Shown here: positions 16,635 through 24,783 of the stretch, one piece after another
How the letters are laid out: each line of letters opens with the position of its first letter
How positions within the stretch are numbered: position 1 is the first letter of the stretch
Source of the DNA: Snowella sp031396835
Lineage (GTDB): Bacteria; Cyanobacteriota; Cyanobacteriia; Cyanobacteriales; Microcystaceae
Length of the DNA stretch: 26,816 nt
Reading direction: 5' to 3'
Assembly: GCA_031396835.1 (NCBI GenBank)
Contig: JANNLO010000052.1
Coordinates: forward strand, 1 to 26,816
Made by a program: the position numbers and the translations under genes
The notes under the pieces: generated by a model
Seen by the model: only the letters and a program-made list of their open reading frames with translations
The model's database searches: none
Told to the model about the DNA's origin: nothing

Positions 16635-17330
16635 ATGACTTCATTTTCATTATGTTTAAATTACTATTTTGCTCTTCATATTCCTGATGGTTTTCTCAAT
16701 TTTCCCGTGAGTTTGATCACTGGAATTTTCTCGTTGAGCTTGATTATGGTGTCACTCAAGCGAGTGGAAGCGGAATATAAAGAAAAAATGGTGCCATTAA
16801 TGGGAGTTTGTGCAGCCTTTATTTTTGCGGCTCAAATGATTAATTTTCCAATCCCTGGGGGAACTTCAGGACACTTGCTCGGTGGCACTTTGGCGGGTAT
16901 TTTGCTCGGCCCTTGGGCAGGTTCGTTGGTGATGACGGTTGTGTTTATTGTGCAAGCTCTGTTATTTCAGGATGGCGGATTGACGGCTTTGGGAGCAAAT
17001 ATTTTTAATATGGGGCTAATTGGAACATTTTTTGGCTATTATTTCTATAAAGCGGTGCGATCTGTCTTTGGTTTCTCTCGTTGGCGGGGAATATCTCTGG
17101 CAACGGCGATCGCAGCTTGGACAAGTGTGGTCATGGCGGCTTTTATTTGTTCAATACAATTAGCTATTTCTGGCACAGTTCCTCTAAAAGTTGTCTTAAT
17201 TCCTATTTTATCTTGGCATTTCGTGATCGGTATCGGTGAAGCGTTGATTACCTTAGCCGCCGTAAGTTATATCTGGCGCACTCGTCCCGATCTGATTTAT
17301 GATTCTCCGCGATCGCAGTTTAACCTCTAA
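16635..17330 (+). CDS. cbiM: ECF transporter substrate-specific component CbiM/NikM (nickel or cobalt)
   Basis: 231 residues, about six membrane helices. The metal-binding N-terminal motif HIPDG is at residues 15-19 and the second conserved site GGTSGHLLGG follows FPIP near residue 75. In characterised members the His next to the amino terminus binds the metal; here 13 residues precede LHIPDG (ending YYFA), so a short leader must be removed or the site differs. Salmonella CbiM also has a leader, so cleavage is plausible. No other start exists: the frame closes upstream at a TAG. It begins a four-gene same-strand set with the PDGLE, CbiQ and CbiO genes. The neighbouring larB favours nickel over cobalt. 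Confidence 0.9.
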   Translation: MTSFSLCLNYYFALHIPDGFLNFPVSLITGIFSLSLIMVSLKRVEAEYKEKMVPLMGVCAAFIFAAQMINFPIPGGTSGHLLGGTLAGILLGPWAGSLVMTVVFIVQALLFQDGGLTALGANIFNMGLIGTFFGYYFYKAVRSVFGFSRWRGISLATAIAAWTSVVMAAFICSIQLAISGTVPLKVVLIPILSWHFVIGIGEALITLAAVSYIWRTRPDLIYDSPRSQFNL

Positions 17331-17344
17331 TTTCTAATTTTCAG

Positions 17345-17671
17345 ATGAAAAATCTCTCTTATTTACGAAATAAAGCTTTTGTTCTAACTGGTTTAGGTTC
17401 TGCTATTGCGATCGCGGTTTTTCTTTCTCCTTTCGCCAGCAAAAATCCTGATGGACTAGAGCGAGTGGCCCAAGAGCATCATTTTGAAAAAAAAGCTCAG
17501 ACAGTCACTTCTGCCCAAAAACTTCCTTTTCGTATCATTTTTGATGAATATGCATTGCAAGGTGTTCCTACATCAGTTGCTACTCCGCTAGCGGGTTTAA
17601 GCGGAACATTGGTCACGTTTGGACTGGCTTGGGGATTGGGCAAAGTTTTAGAAAGAAAAACTAATTCTTAG
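17345..17671 (+). CDS. PDGLE-domain protein, CbiN/NikN-like small transporter subunit
   Basis: 108 residues. Two membrane segments (about 12-28 and 83-101) flank an extracytoplasmic loop that starts with the signature SKNPDGLERVAQEHHF at 32-47. Small PDGLE proteins accompany or are fused to CbiM/NikM and are needed for metal uptake with the S component. It lies 14 bases after the CbiM stop, so it is cotranscribed. The two His in the loop (EHHF) are suggestive of metal handling but this is not proven. Confidence 0.9.
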   Translation: MKNLSYLRNKAFVLTGLGSAIAIAVFLSPFASKNPDGLERVAQEHHFEKKAQTVTSAQKLPFRIIFDEYALQGVPTSVATPLAGLSGTLVTFGLAWGLGKVLERKTNS

Positions 17672-17796
17672 GGATTTACCCGTAAAACATCAATTTTTCT
17701 ACAAATTATCGCATATCAGCAGAATACTCATCCCACCAGTTAAAATCATTCACCTTTATGGAACAAGTAATTTCGGTTGAGTCGGCATAATAAAAC

Positions 17797-18573
17797 ATGA
17801 TTTTGTTGCACATCGGTACTTTTCAACTAGATCGAGACAGTCATCTTTCTAGCAGTTGGCACCAATTAAATCCTAAAATTCGCCTAATTTGTGCTTTATT
17901 ATTTGTTTTTGCAACTTCTTTTACGCGCAATGGGCATTGGTGGACTTGGGTGATTTATGGACTAGGTTTAGCGTTGATTATTACAATCAGTCGATTGACA
18001 TTTTGGGTTTTAATAAGACGAGTTGCGATCGAATCCGCTTTTATTGGGGTCGTCCTTTTGGGAACGCTTTTTCGGGAAGGAGGAGAAATTCTTTGGCAGT
18101 GGAAATGGTTGCGAATAACATCGGAGGGATTAATAGTTTTAGGAAGTGTGAGCTTCAAAGCAATTTTGTGTCTTTTGATCTTGAATTTGCTAGTAATGAC
18201 AACTTCTATTCCAGATTTAATTAACGCTTTGACTGCCTTAAAAATGCCGCCTTTGTTGATAGCGATTATGAGTTCAATGTATCGTTATCTTGGCGTTTTA
18301 ATAGATGAATTTGAAACGATGGGTCGTGCGGCCAAATCACGCAATTTGTTGAATAATCATCGTTGGCAGCGATTAATTATTGGTAATACCATTGGTTTGC
18401 TATTTATTCGTAGCTATGAACGGGGAGAACGCATTCATCAAGCAATGTTGGCAAGAGGTTATACGGGAATATCGGCGATCGCGAGGGAAAAACCCTTAAA
18501 AAAGATTGATAAACTTGCTCTGATTTCGATGATTCTTCTACTGAGTTTAGGACAGTTGATCTATTTTTTTTGA
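17797..18573 (+). CDS. cbiQ: ECF transporter T component CbiQ/NikQ
   Basis: 258 residues. The N-terminal LNPKIRLICALLFVFATSF is typical for T components, which link the S component to the ATPase. There are about five membrane helices. The coupling-helix motifs are present: AAKSRN near 178 (usually A-R-S/G) and the better conserved MLARGYTG near 218-225, both of which bind the ATPase groove. The final helix (KLALISMILLLSLGQLIYFF) ends the protein. It is 125 bases after the PDGLE gene and 12 bases before the ATPase gene. Confidence 0.93.
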   Translation: MILLHIGTFQLDRDSHLSSSWHQLNPKIRLICALLFVFATSFTRNGHWWTWVIYGLGLALIITISRLTFWVLIRRVAIESAFIGVVLLGTLFREGGEILWQWKWLRITSEGLIVLGSVSFKAILCLLILNLLVMTTSIPDLINALTALKMPPLLIAIMSSMYRYLGVLIDEFETMGRAAKSRNLLNNHRWQRLIIGNTIGLLFIRSYERGERIHQAMLARGYTGISAIAREKPLKKIDKLALISMILLLSLGQLIYFF

Positions 18574-18585
18574 TGATAGAAATAA

Positions 18586-19356
18586 ATGCACCATAATCCA
18601 ATTTCAATTGAAAATCTTAGTTTTATTTATGCCGATGGAACGGAAGCATTAAAAGGAATTAATTTGTCTATTAATGCAACAGAAAAAGTAGCTTTAGTCG
18701 GCGCAAATGGTTCGGGAAAATCCACACTTTTATGGCATTTAAATGGGTTACTTTTACCACAAAAAGGCAAAATTATGATCGGAGAATATGAATTAGTTCC
18801 TAAAAATCTCAAATTTATTCGTAATTTTGTTGGTTTAGTTTTTCAGAATCCCGATGATCAAATCTTCATGGCGACAGTGGAAGAAGATATAAAATTTGGC
18901 CCCATAAATCAAGGATTAACTGGAAAAAATCTCGACTATCGCTGTTATTCTGCCCTAAAATCCGTCGGACTTGATCCAGAGTTATATCAATCTCGCAATG
19001 CCAGCAATTTATCGGGAGGAGAAAAAAAACGGGTTGCGATCGCAGGAGTTTTGGCCATGCAGCCTCAAATTCTCGTGTTAGATGAACCGTCCGCCCAACT
19101 CGATCCGCGCAGTCGTCGTCAATTGATTGAGTTATTAAAAAAATTGCCGCTCACGTTATTAATTGCAACCCATGATTTAGATTTAGCCTTGGAATTATGC
19201 GATCGCACCATTATTCTGAGTCAAGGGCAAATTGTTAGAGATGGCTTAACAGAACAAATTTTAACTGATTATCCCGCATTGGAACGCTATCATTTAGAAG
19301 CCCCGTTGAGTTATTCTCGTCCTTATTGTTTACTCAAAGATTCACCTTTTAATTAA
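18586..19356 (+). CDS. cbiO: ECF transporter ATP-binding protein CbiO/NikO
   Basis: 256 residues, cytoplasmic ATPase that powers the metal transporter as a homodimer. All motifs are intact: Walker A GANGSGKST at 39-47, Q-loop Gln87 in FQNPDDQIF (the DDQ form is typical of ECF ATPases), signature LSGGEKKR at 142-149, Walker B QILVLDEP at 161-168, and switch His196 (ATHD). Only one ATPase gene is present, as in the CbiMNQO/NikMNQO group I systems. It converges on larB with 135 bases between the two stop codons. Confidence 0.96.
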   Translation: MHHNPISIENLSFIYADGTEALKGINLSINATEKVALVGANGSGKSTLLWHLNGLLLPQKGKIMIGEYELVPKNLKFIRNFVGLVFQNPDDQIFMATVEEDIKFGPINQGLTGKNLDYRCYSALKSVGLDPELYQSRNASNLSGGEKKRVAIAGVLAMQPQILVLDEPSAQLDPRSRRQLIELLKKLPLTLLIATHDLDLALELCDRTIILSQGQIVRDGLTEQILTDYPALERYHLEAPLSYSRPYCLLKDSPFN

Positions 19357-19491
19357 CAAAATTATGGCATAAAATGAGAGTATATATTAATCATAAAAAA
19401 TGTGATCAATTATATTTAAAAAAACTTATCAGAAAATAGTAAGTTCTGAAAACTTTGTGGATTATAATTCAACTTTTAAGTTTAATTACAG

Positions 19492-20265
19492 TTAGATCCC
19501 CTTGAGTTTTTGTGCCGTCCGCAATATTTGTCCTGCTAACATCGCTGCTCCAAAACCATTATCAATATTTACGACCCCAACTCCCACCGCGCAAGAATTT
19601 AACATAGTTAATAAAGGTGCTATTCCACCAAAGCTCGCACCATAGCCAACGCTCGTGGGAACGCCAATCACAGGGCAATCTGCTAATCCTGCTACCACAC
19701 TGGGCAACGCGCCTTCCATGCCAGCTACCACAATCAAAACATCTGCTTCTGTAATAATTTCTTGATTACTCAATAAACGATGAATTCCAGCAACTCCCAC
19801 ATCCCATAATTTTTTTACCTTAAAACCAGAAAGTGTGGCTGTAATAGCGGCTTCTTCAGCAACAGGTAAATCTGCGGTTCCAGCAGTCAAAATACTAATT
19901 GTTCCTGCAAATTTTATAGTTAATTCGGATGTAATTAAGGCACAAATACGAGCAACAGGATAATAAGTTAAATAAGGAATTTGGAGTGCCAACTCTTCGG
20001 CAACTTCTGGTTCAATGCGAGTGGCCATGACAACAGTATTTTTCTGACTCATTGCTATCATAATTTGAGCAATTTGTTCGGGGGTTTTGTCTGGGCCCCA
20101 AATAACTTCAGGAAAACCTGTTCTCAAGTGACGATGATGATCAATTTTGGCAAAAGAATCTAGAGATTCAAAACTAAAATGTTTGAGTTGATTTAATGCA
20201 GACTCAGGACTAAGATTACCTTGGGCAACTGCTTCTAATAATTGATGGAGAGCTTCTGGATTCAT
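19492..20265 (-). CDS. larB: LarB, nickel-pincer cofactor biosynthesis (P2CMN synthase)
   Basis: 257 residues from ATG 20265 (a TTG three codons upstream is less likely). LarB carboxylates nicotinate adenine dinucleotide at C5 and releases AMP, giving pyridinium-3,5-biscarboxylate mononucleotide, the first step towards the nickel-pincer nucleotide of lactate racemase-type enzymes. Visible are the N-terminal motif RTGFPEVIWGPDKTPEQI (about 49-66) and the PurE-like C-terminal domain with TAGTADLPVAEEA, VVAGMEGALPSVVAGL and GVPTSVGYGASFGG. The larC and larE genes needed to complete the cofactor are not in the window. It faces the nickel/cobalt ECF operon tail-to-tail, which links metal import with use. 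Confidence 0.94.
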   Translation of the reverse strand: MNPEALHQLLEAVAQGNLSPESALNQLKHFSFESLDSFAKIDHHRHLRTGFPEVIWGPDKTPEQIAQIMIAMSQKNTVVMATRIEPEVAEELALQIPYLTYYPVARICALITSELTIKFAGTISILTAGTADLPVAEEAAITATLSGFKVKKLWDVGVAGIHRLLSNQEIITEADVLIVVAGMEGALPSVVAGLADCPVIGVPTSVGYGASFGGIAPLLTMLNSCAVGVGVVNIDNGFGAAMLAGQILRTAQKLKGI

Positions 20266-20577
20266 CGGTTGCAAATTAATTTTAAAAGAGTGAAAAGATA
20301 AATAATATCTTCTTAAGAATAACTTATTTATAGTTTACAAAAGCAATAATAAAATGGGAGAGTATTATACTAATTTTGTTCTTTCAGAGCAAGGTCAATG
20401 TATTCTAAAAAATAACACCAGGTTTTGTTCCAATTGACTCTTCTCTTGACTGTGGCGATCGCGAAGACAAATAGAAAAATAATTGTTAATTGATCGCGTT
20501 TAGATGACTCAAAAAGAGGCAATCAGGTAGGCTTTTATATTACAATTTGTAAATAAATGTTTGGGGAATAGGAAGAA
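20266..20577. other. 312-base divergent promoter region between larB and crtQ, with a palindrome
   Basis: No gene is visible. It contains a HIP1 site at 20455-20462. Close to the crtQ start, TTACA-ATT-TGTAA (20540-20552) is a perfect inverted repeat 25 bases before the ATG, which could be a regulator site or part of the leader. AGGAAG lies 2 bases from the crtQ ATG. No RNA gene was recognised. Confidence 0.4.
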
Positions 20578-22035
20578 ATGCGAGTTGCGATCGTGGGTGC
20601 AGGGTTAGCGGGAATGGCAACTGCTATTGACTTAGTGGATGCAGGCTGCGAGGTTGAAATTTTTGAATCTCGTCCTTTTGTAGGCGGAAAAGTCAGCAGT
20701 TGGAAGGATAGTGATGGAAACCATATAGAAATGGGGTTACACGTCTTTTTTGGCTGTTATTACAATTTATTTGCCCTGATGGAAAAAGTGGGTGCCGGGA
20801 ATGCGCTACGTCTCAAACAACATACCCACACTTTTGTTAATAAGAACGGCCGCTTGGGAGAATTAGATTTTCGATTTATTACGGGTGCGCCTTTTAATGG
20901 TTTAAAAGCTTTTTTCACCACTTCTCAACTTTCTGCTGGCGATAAAATTGCTAATTCTTTAGCCCTCGGAACCAGTCCTATTGTGCGTGCCTTAGTGGAT
21001 TTTGATGGCGCGATGAAAACGATTCGCAAATTAGATGATATTAGCTTTGCTGACTGGTTTCGCAATCATGGCGGCAACAATGGCAGTTTAAGAAAAATGT
21101 GGGATCCGATCGCCTATGCCTTGGGATTTATCGACACAGAAAATATTTCAGCGCGATGTATGTTGACAATTTTCCAGTTTTTTGCAACTAAAACCGAAGC
21201 GTCTATTTTAAGAATGTTGGAAGGTTCCCCTGATGAATATTTGCATAAACCGATTGTTAATTATCTGGAAACTAGGGGCGTAAAAATTCATACCCGTCGG
21301 CAAGTTCGAGAAATTTTATTCACAGAACAAGATGATCAAGCAAAGGTAACAGGTCTTGCGATCGCAAATGGCGAAAATGTCGAGACGATAACAGCCGATG
21401 CCTACGTTTGTGCTTGCGATATTCCAGGCATTCAACGACTATTACCCCAAGCTTGGCGGAAGTGGGCAATTTTCGACAATATCTATCAATTAACTGCTGT
21501 TCCTGTTGCCACTGTTCAATTACGCTTTGATGGTTGGGTGACAGAATTGCATGATCCCCTTAAACGTAAACAACTTGAAAAAGCTGAAGGTCTAGATAAT
21601 TTGCTTTATACGCCCGATGCAGATTTTTCCTGTTTTGCTGATCTCGCTCTCACCAGTCCCGCCGATTATTATAAAAAAGGTGAAGGCTCTTTGTTGCAAC
21701 TGGTTTTAACGCCTGGCGATCCCTTTATTAAGGAAAAAAATGAAGTTATTGCTCATCATGTCCTAGAACAAGTTCGAGAATTATTTCCTTCTGCGCGGGA
21801 TTTAAATATGACTTGGTATAGCGTTGTGAAATTAGCTCAATCTCTTTATCGAGAGGCTCCTGGTATGGATGTTTATCGTCCTTCTCAAAAAACGGCGATC
21901 GCCAATTTCTTTTTAGCAGGAAGTTATACTCAACAGGATTATATTGATAGCATGGAAGGAGCAACTCTTTCAGGCAAACAAGCGGCTCAAGTCATTTTAG
22001 AAAGTGCGATCGCGCTCAAATCTTTACCTGTTTAA
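20578..22035 (+). CDS. crtQ: 9,9'-di-cis-zeta-carotene desaturase (plant-type)
   Basis: 485 residues. FAD enzyme that converts zeta-carotene through neurosporene to prolycopene in carotenoid synthesis, at thylakoid or cytoplasmic membranes, with electrons passed to plastoquinone. The N-terminal dinucleotide site is GAGLAG at 7-12 with Glu31 (IFESRP) as the ribose ligand, followed by GGKVSSW and EMGLHVFFGCYYN, which is the CrtQ/ZDS pattern rather than that of bacterial CrtI. The C-terminal FAD motif is FFLAGSYTQQDYIDSMEGA. Length is normal. It is followed after 49 bases by an SRPBCC gene, the same order I recall in Synechocystis (slr0940-slr0941). Confidence 0.96.
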   Translation: MRVAIVGAGLAGMATAIDLVDAGCEVEIFESRPFVGGKVSSWKDSDGNHIEMGLHVFFGCYYNLFALMEKVGAGNALRLKQHTHTFVNKNGRLGELDFRFITGAPFNGLKAFFTTSQLSAGDKIANSLALGTSPIVRALVDFDGAMKTIRKLDDISFADWFRNHGGNNGSLRKMWDPIAYALGFIDTENISARCMLTIFQFFATKTEASILRMLEGSPDEYLHKPIVNYLETRGVKIHTRRQVREILFTEQDDQAKVTGLAIANGENVETITADAYVCACDIPGIQRLLPQAWRKWAIFDNIYQLTAVPVATVQLRFDGWVTELHDPLKRKQLEKAEGLDNLLYTPDADFSCFADLALTSPADYYKKGEGSLLQLVLTPGDPFIKEKNEVIAHHVLEQVRELFPSARDLNMTWYSVVKLAQSLYREAPGMDVYRPSQKTAIANFFLAGSYTQQDYIDSMEGATLSGKQAAQVILESAIALKSLPV

Positions 22036-22084
22036 TTTAATCTAAACTAAACTTAATTATTGCAATCCCAAACATTAAATAAAA

Positions 22085-22546
22085 ATGGCAAACTGGTTAG
22101 AACATAGCGTACAAGTTGAAGTCGATGCACCCATCGATTTAGTGTGGGAACTGTGGTCAGATTTAGAACAAATGCCTCTTTGGATGAAGTGGATTGACTC
22201 GGTGAAAGTGTTAGAAGAAAATCCCGATTTGTCCCGTTGGAAATTAGATACAAAAGGCTTAGAATTCACTTGGCTATCACGTATTACCCAATTATCTCCC
22301 CGTCAAATTATTCAATGGGAATCGGTGGATGGTTTACCCAATCGGGGTGCAGTCCGTTTTTATGGAAACCAAAAAAAAAGCGCTGTTCGTCTGACTATTG
22401 CCTATAAAATTCCAGGTTGGTTGGGTAAAATAATGGATAATTTATTTTTAGGTAGGGTAGTTGAGTCAACAATTCAAGCTGATTTGGAAAGATTTCGAGA
22501 ATATATTACAAAACTTCAAGCTGAGTCTGGATTAGTAAATAAATAA
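22085..22546 (+). CDS. SRPBCC (cyclase/dehydrase-like) protein
   Basis: 153 residues, a single START/Bet v1-like lipid-binding fold: N-terminal EHSVQVEVDAPIDLVWELWSD, then MPLWMKWIDSVKVLEE and the strand pattern to about 115, closing with a long C-terminal helix (VVESTIQADLERFREYITKL). Members bind hydrophobic ligands such as polyketides, lipids or isoprenoids. Cotranscription with crtQ suggests a role with carotenoids or their membrane precursors, which is an inference from position. No catalytic residues can be assigned. Confidence 0.9.
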   Translation: MANWLEHSVQVEVDAPIDLVWELWSDLEQMPLWMKWIDSVKVLEENPDLSRWKLDTKGLEFTWLSRITQLSPRQIIQWESVDGLPNRGAVRFYGNQKKSAVRLTIAYKIPGWLGKIMDNLFLGRVVESTIQADLERFREYITKLQAESGLVNK

Positions 22547-22566
22547 AGCAATTAAAATTAATTAAT

Positions 22567-22595
22567 TCCCCCTCAATTACACTAAAAAAGGGGGA
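22567..22595. terminator. Terminator-like hairpin shared by the SRPBCC gene and desB
   Basis: TCCCCCT pairs with AGGGGGA across a 15-base AT-rich loop, between the stops of two convergent genes. On the minus strand the stem is followed by an AATTAATTTT tract. It probably works in both directions. Confidence 0.6.
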
Positions 22596-22611
22596 TTTGG
22601 CAAAGGGAAAT

Positions 22612-23685
22612 TTATGGCGATCGCCGAGTTGTTGGAGATTCGTAAATTACAGGAGAACCTTGGTCAGAAACAAAATGACAGGCCCAATAGGAATTAATAA
22701 AGCTTTTCCAAATAGGTTCTTCGGAACGACGATAATAATTACCTAAAATTGGCTTGATGGCTTCTGTTGCAGTTCTCAAGTGGTAATGGGGCATATTCAA
22801 AAAAATGTGATGCGCTACATGGGTTCCAATATCATGATGGATCGGGTTAATGAAACCGTAATCGCGGTCAATGGTTGATAATGCTCCTTTTAGGAAATAC
22901 CAATCATCATTGCGATACCAAGGAATATCAGGTTCAGAATGATGTAAAAAGGTTACTAAATCTAGCCACATTACAAAAATAAGGTAAGGAACTAAATAAA
23001 ACTTAACTAAGAATAACCAACCAAATTGAAAGGTTAAAAAGCTAAGGAAAGCAATCATTGATATACAGAGAGTCGTGCTGGTAATAACATCCCATTTCTC
23101 AGAGGGGCGAAAGATGGGGCTACTAGGAAGAAAATGTGAACCTGCACGATTGGGCGATCGCTTAAAAAGATAAAGCGGATAGGAAATCAAGGGAACATAA
23201 AAACGAAAGAGTTTTTCATACCATGCCATTTCGTTATATTTACTTTCTGAAACAGGATACCAACTCTCATCAGTATCAATATTTCCTGTGTTGGCATGAT
23301 GTGTCCGATGACTGATGCGCCAGCCGTGATAGGGAACAAGAATGGGAGTATGGGAAAGATGCCCGATCAGATTATTTAGCCATTTCAATTTAGAGAAAGA
23401 GCCATGACCGCAATCGTGACCAACGACAAATAATGACCAAAAAAGAGTTCCTTGCATTAACCAAAAAATTGGATAGAAGAACCAAGAATCTAGGTAAGCA
23501 GCGATCGCGTAGAGTCCAGCAATTAGACCCAAATCTAAAAAGAAATAGGCTAAAGATTTAAAAATAGAAGGCTCAAAACACTCAGGAGGAATAGCGGTTT
23601 TAAGATCTTGGAGAGTAAAAGGTAGCTCGGTTTGACGAGGCGCAGAAAAATTTTTAATTTGATCAGGATGAGTGTTTAATTGCAC
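22612..23685 (-). CDS. desB: Omega-3 (delta-15) acyl-lipid desaturase DesB
   Basis: 357 residues, ferredoxin-dependent membrane enzyme that puts a double bond at the omega-3 position of fatty acids in membrane glycerolipids; typically cold-induced. The three histidine boxes are intact: HDCGH at 90-94, HRTHH at 126-130 and HVAHH at 289-293. The flanking text (VPYHGWRISHRTHHANTG, STIDRDYGFINPIHHDIGTH) is what I recall for Synechocystis DesB, not DesA or DesC. Hydrophobic pairs lie at about 47-90 and 205-245. The start is GTG at 23685; no ATG is available until residue 77. A C-terminal Thr/Arg/Ser tail is short. It is the last clearly core gene before the accessory segment. Confidence 0.94.
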   Translation of the reverse strand: MQLNTHPDQIKNFSAPRQTELPFTLQDLKTAIPPECFEPSIFKSLAYFFLDLGLIAGLYAIAAYLDSWFFYPIFWLMQGTLFWSLFVVGHDCGHGSFSKLKWLNNLIGHLSHTPILVPYHGWRISHRTHHANTGNIDTDESWYPVSESKYNEMAWYEKLFRFYVPLISYPLYLFKRSPNRAGSHFLPSSPIFRPSEKWDVITSTTLCISMIAFLSFLTFQFGWLFLVKFYLVPYLIFVMWLDLVTFLHHSEPDIPWYRNDDWYFLKGALSTIDRDYGFINPIHHDIGTHVAHHIFLNMPHYHLRTATEAIKPILGNYYRRSEEPIWKSFINSYWACHFVSDQGSPVIYESPTTRRSP

Positions 23686-23864
23686 AGATATACCAATTGA
23701 TTGAAATAGGTCGAAAAATGTAAAATTAGCAACGCCTTAGATTGTAACCTTTTGTGACGATTTATTAGTCTTGATCTGGCTTAATTTATGAGTTTTTCTT
23801 CACAATTCTGAAATTTATTCCTGAATTTGGTATGCAATATTTGCCTAGTAATAAAGTCTTGTTT

Positions 23865-23942
23865 TTAGGCGATCGCGTGTAAATCGTCTTGGGGATTGAG
23901 GAGTGCGGCCCAATAATCTGTATCTGCGAAAACGCTTCTCAC
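23865..23942 (-). pseudogene. N-terminal remnant of a PIN-domain (VapC-like) toxin
   Basis: A GTG start overlaps the antitoxin stop (GTGA). The 25 codons read VRSVFADTDYWAALLNPQDD then LHAIA and a stop inside a HIP1-derived GCGATCGCCTAA. FADTDYWAALLNP matches the first strand of PIN-domain ribonucleases, with the first catalytic Asp. A full toxin has about 130 residues or more, so three quarters is missing; no continuation is seen further left. It is a relic. Confidence 0.6.
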
Positions 23943-24157
23943 GAATGATCCTGTTTTTGATAATGATCAAAGTTACGAGCTAAATCGCTAGGAAGTTTTG
24001 TCCATTCTTCTTGGGGAACTTAGGCGGAAAGGCGAGCGGCTAATTCCCAAATTGGTTCAGCATTATAGTCAAAGTCAATATTTTTGAGAGGGTTTAATTC
24101 TTTCTCTTCGACAGAAGCCTTTTCTAGTTTATGGGTTGGGATTAGAGGGGTATTCAT
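23939..24157 (-). pseudogene. Antitoxin-like gene with an internal stop
   Basis: The ATG at 24157 opens a 72-codon frame, broken by TAA at 24020-24022 after AARLSA; the same frame continues as VPQEEWTKLPSDLARNFDHYQ and ends at TGA 23939, where the PIN remnant begins. The content (EPIWELAARLSA, then a Pro-rich turn with EEW and LPSDLARNFDHY) is typical of small antitoxins upstream of cyanobacterial PIN toxins. One base change explains the break; the truncated partner suggests the whole module is inactive. Confidence 0.6.
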
Positions 24158-24259
24158 GATTAATTGAGGAGAATCGTGGTTGTATTCACTGTCTCAATAC
24201 TATGGTAATTTATATTTTTAGTTATGTTTCAGAAGATTTTGCGATCGCGTTCTAGATCT

Positions 24260-24475
24260 TTAAGTTGCGATCGCGGTTTCTAGGGAAATTTTAAGGTTAG
24301 TGTTAGCGGAAATTGTATAGTTAAGTTTCTCAAAACCAATAACTTCCCCTTGTTGATTTTTCATTAAAATAACTTCGTCTCCTGTTTCTTCACATATATA
24401 TTCTGTTTGGCGATCGCCGAACCAAACGGTTAGAGTGTTACCCATTGGATCGTAATAGACGTTTACTTCTGCCAT
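24260..24475 (-). CDS. DUF2283 protein, likely partner of the upstream gene
   Basis: 71 residues, small and acidic. The pattern VNVYYDPMGNTLTVWFG followed by EETGDEVILMKNQQGEVIGFEKLN is DUF2283, a small beta-rich family often found next to RelE-like or DUF4258 genes. The start ATG has an AGGAG site 8 bases upstream, which lies inside the preceding gene; the two frames overlap by 13 bases. This arrangement suggests a coupled pair with this as the antitoxin-like member, an inference from size, charge and position. Confidence 0.8.
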   Translation of the reverse strand: MAEVNVYYDPMGNTLTVWFGDRQTEYICEETGDEVILMKNQQGEVIGFEKLNYTISANTNLKISLETAIAT

Positions 24476-24783
24476 AGAATTTCTCCTTCTTTAATTGCAT
24501 CGGTGGGATAGGTTGTAATCAGGAAGCCATCGCCATTAAGTTTTCGGATGATGGCACAGAGCCAGCGTTTTGGTCGTTGAAGTTTATAAAAAAGGTAAAC
24601 ATTGGGATCACTGCGGCTACGTCGAATTTCATTAGGTTGACTTAGGGTTTCTTGGACTAACTTTTCTTGTCCTTTCATGATGGGATGTTTTATCTGGGTG
24701 ATAATTTCCCAATAGGCAACAGTGACACGGATCGTACAATTAAGGGGAGTTAAAATCTCGGAAAATAGATTATTATCGGTCAT
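24463..24783 (-). CDS. Small DUF4258/RelE-like protein, candidate toxin
   Basis: 106 residues from ATG 24783, chosen because AGGAG lies 10 bases before it; the frame extends upstream to a TTG at 24897 without support. The sequence KHPIMKGQEKLVQETLSQP, then IRRSRSDPNVYLFYKL, RWLCAIIRKLNGDGFLITTYPTD and the end EGEILW resembles the small RNase-like fold (RelE/BECR) proteins annotated as DUF4258, where His, Arg and Tyr residues form the active site. It precedes DUF2283 with a 13-base overlap. Naming the family is from recall, and toxicity is inferred. Confidence 0.65.
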   Translation of the reverse strand: MTDNNLFSEILTPLNCTIRVTVAYWEIITQIKHPIMKGQEKLVQETLSQPNEIRRSRSDPNVYLFYKLQRPKRWLCAIIRKLNGDGFLITTYPTDAIKEGEILWQK

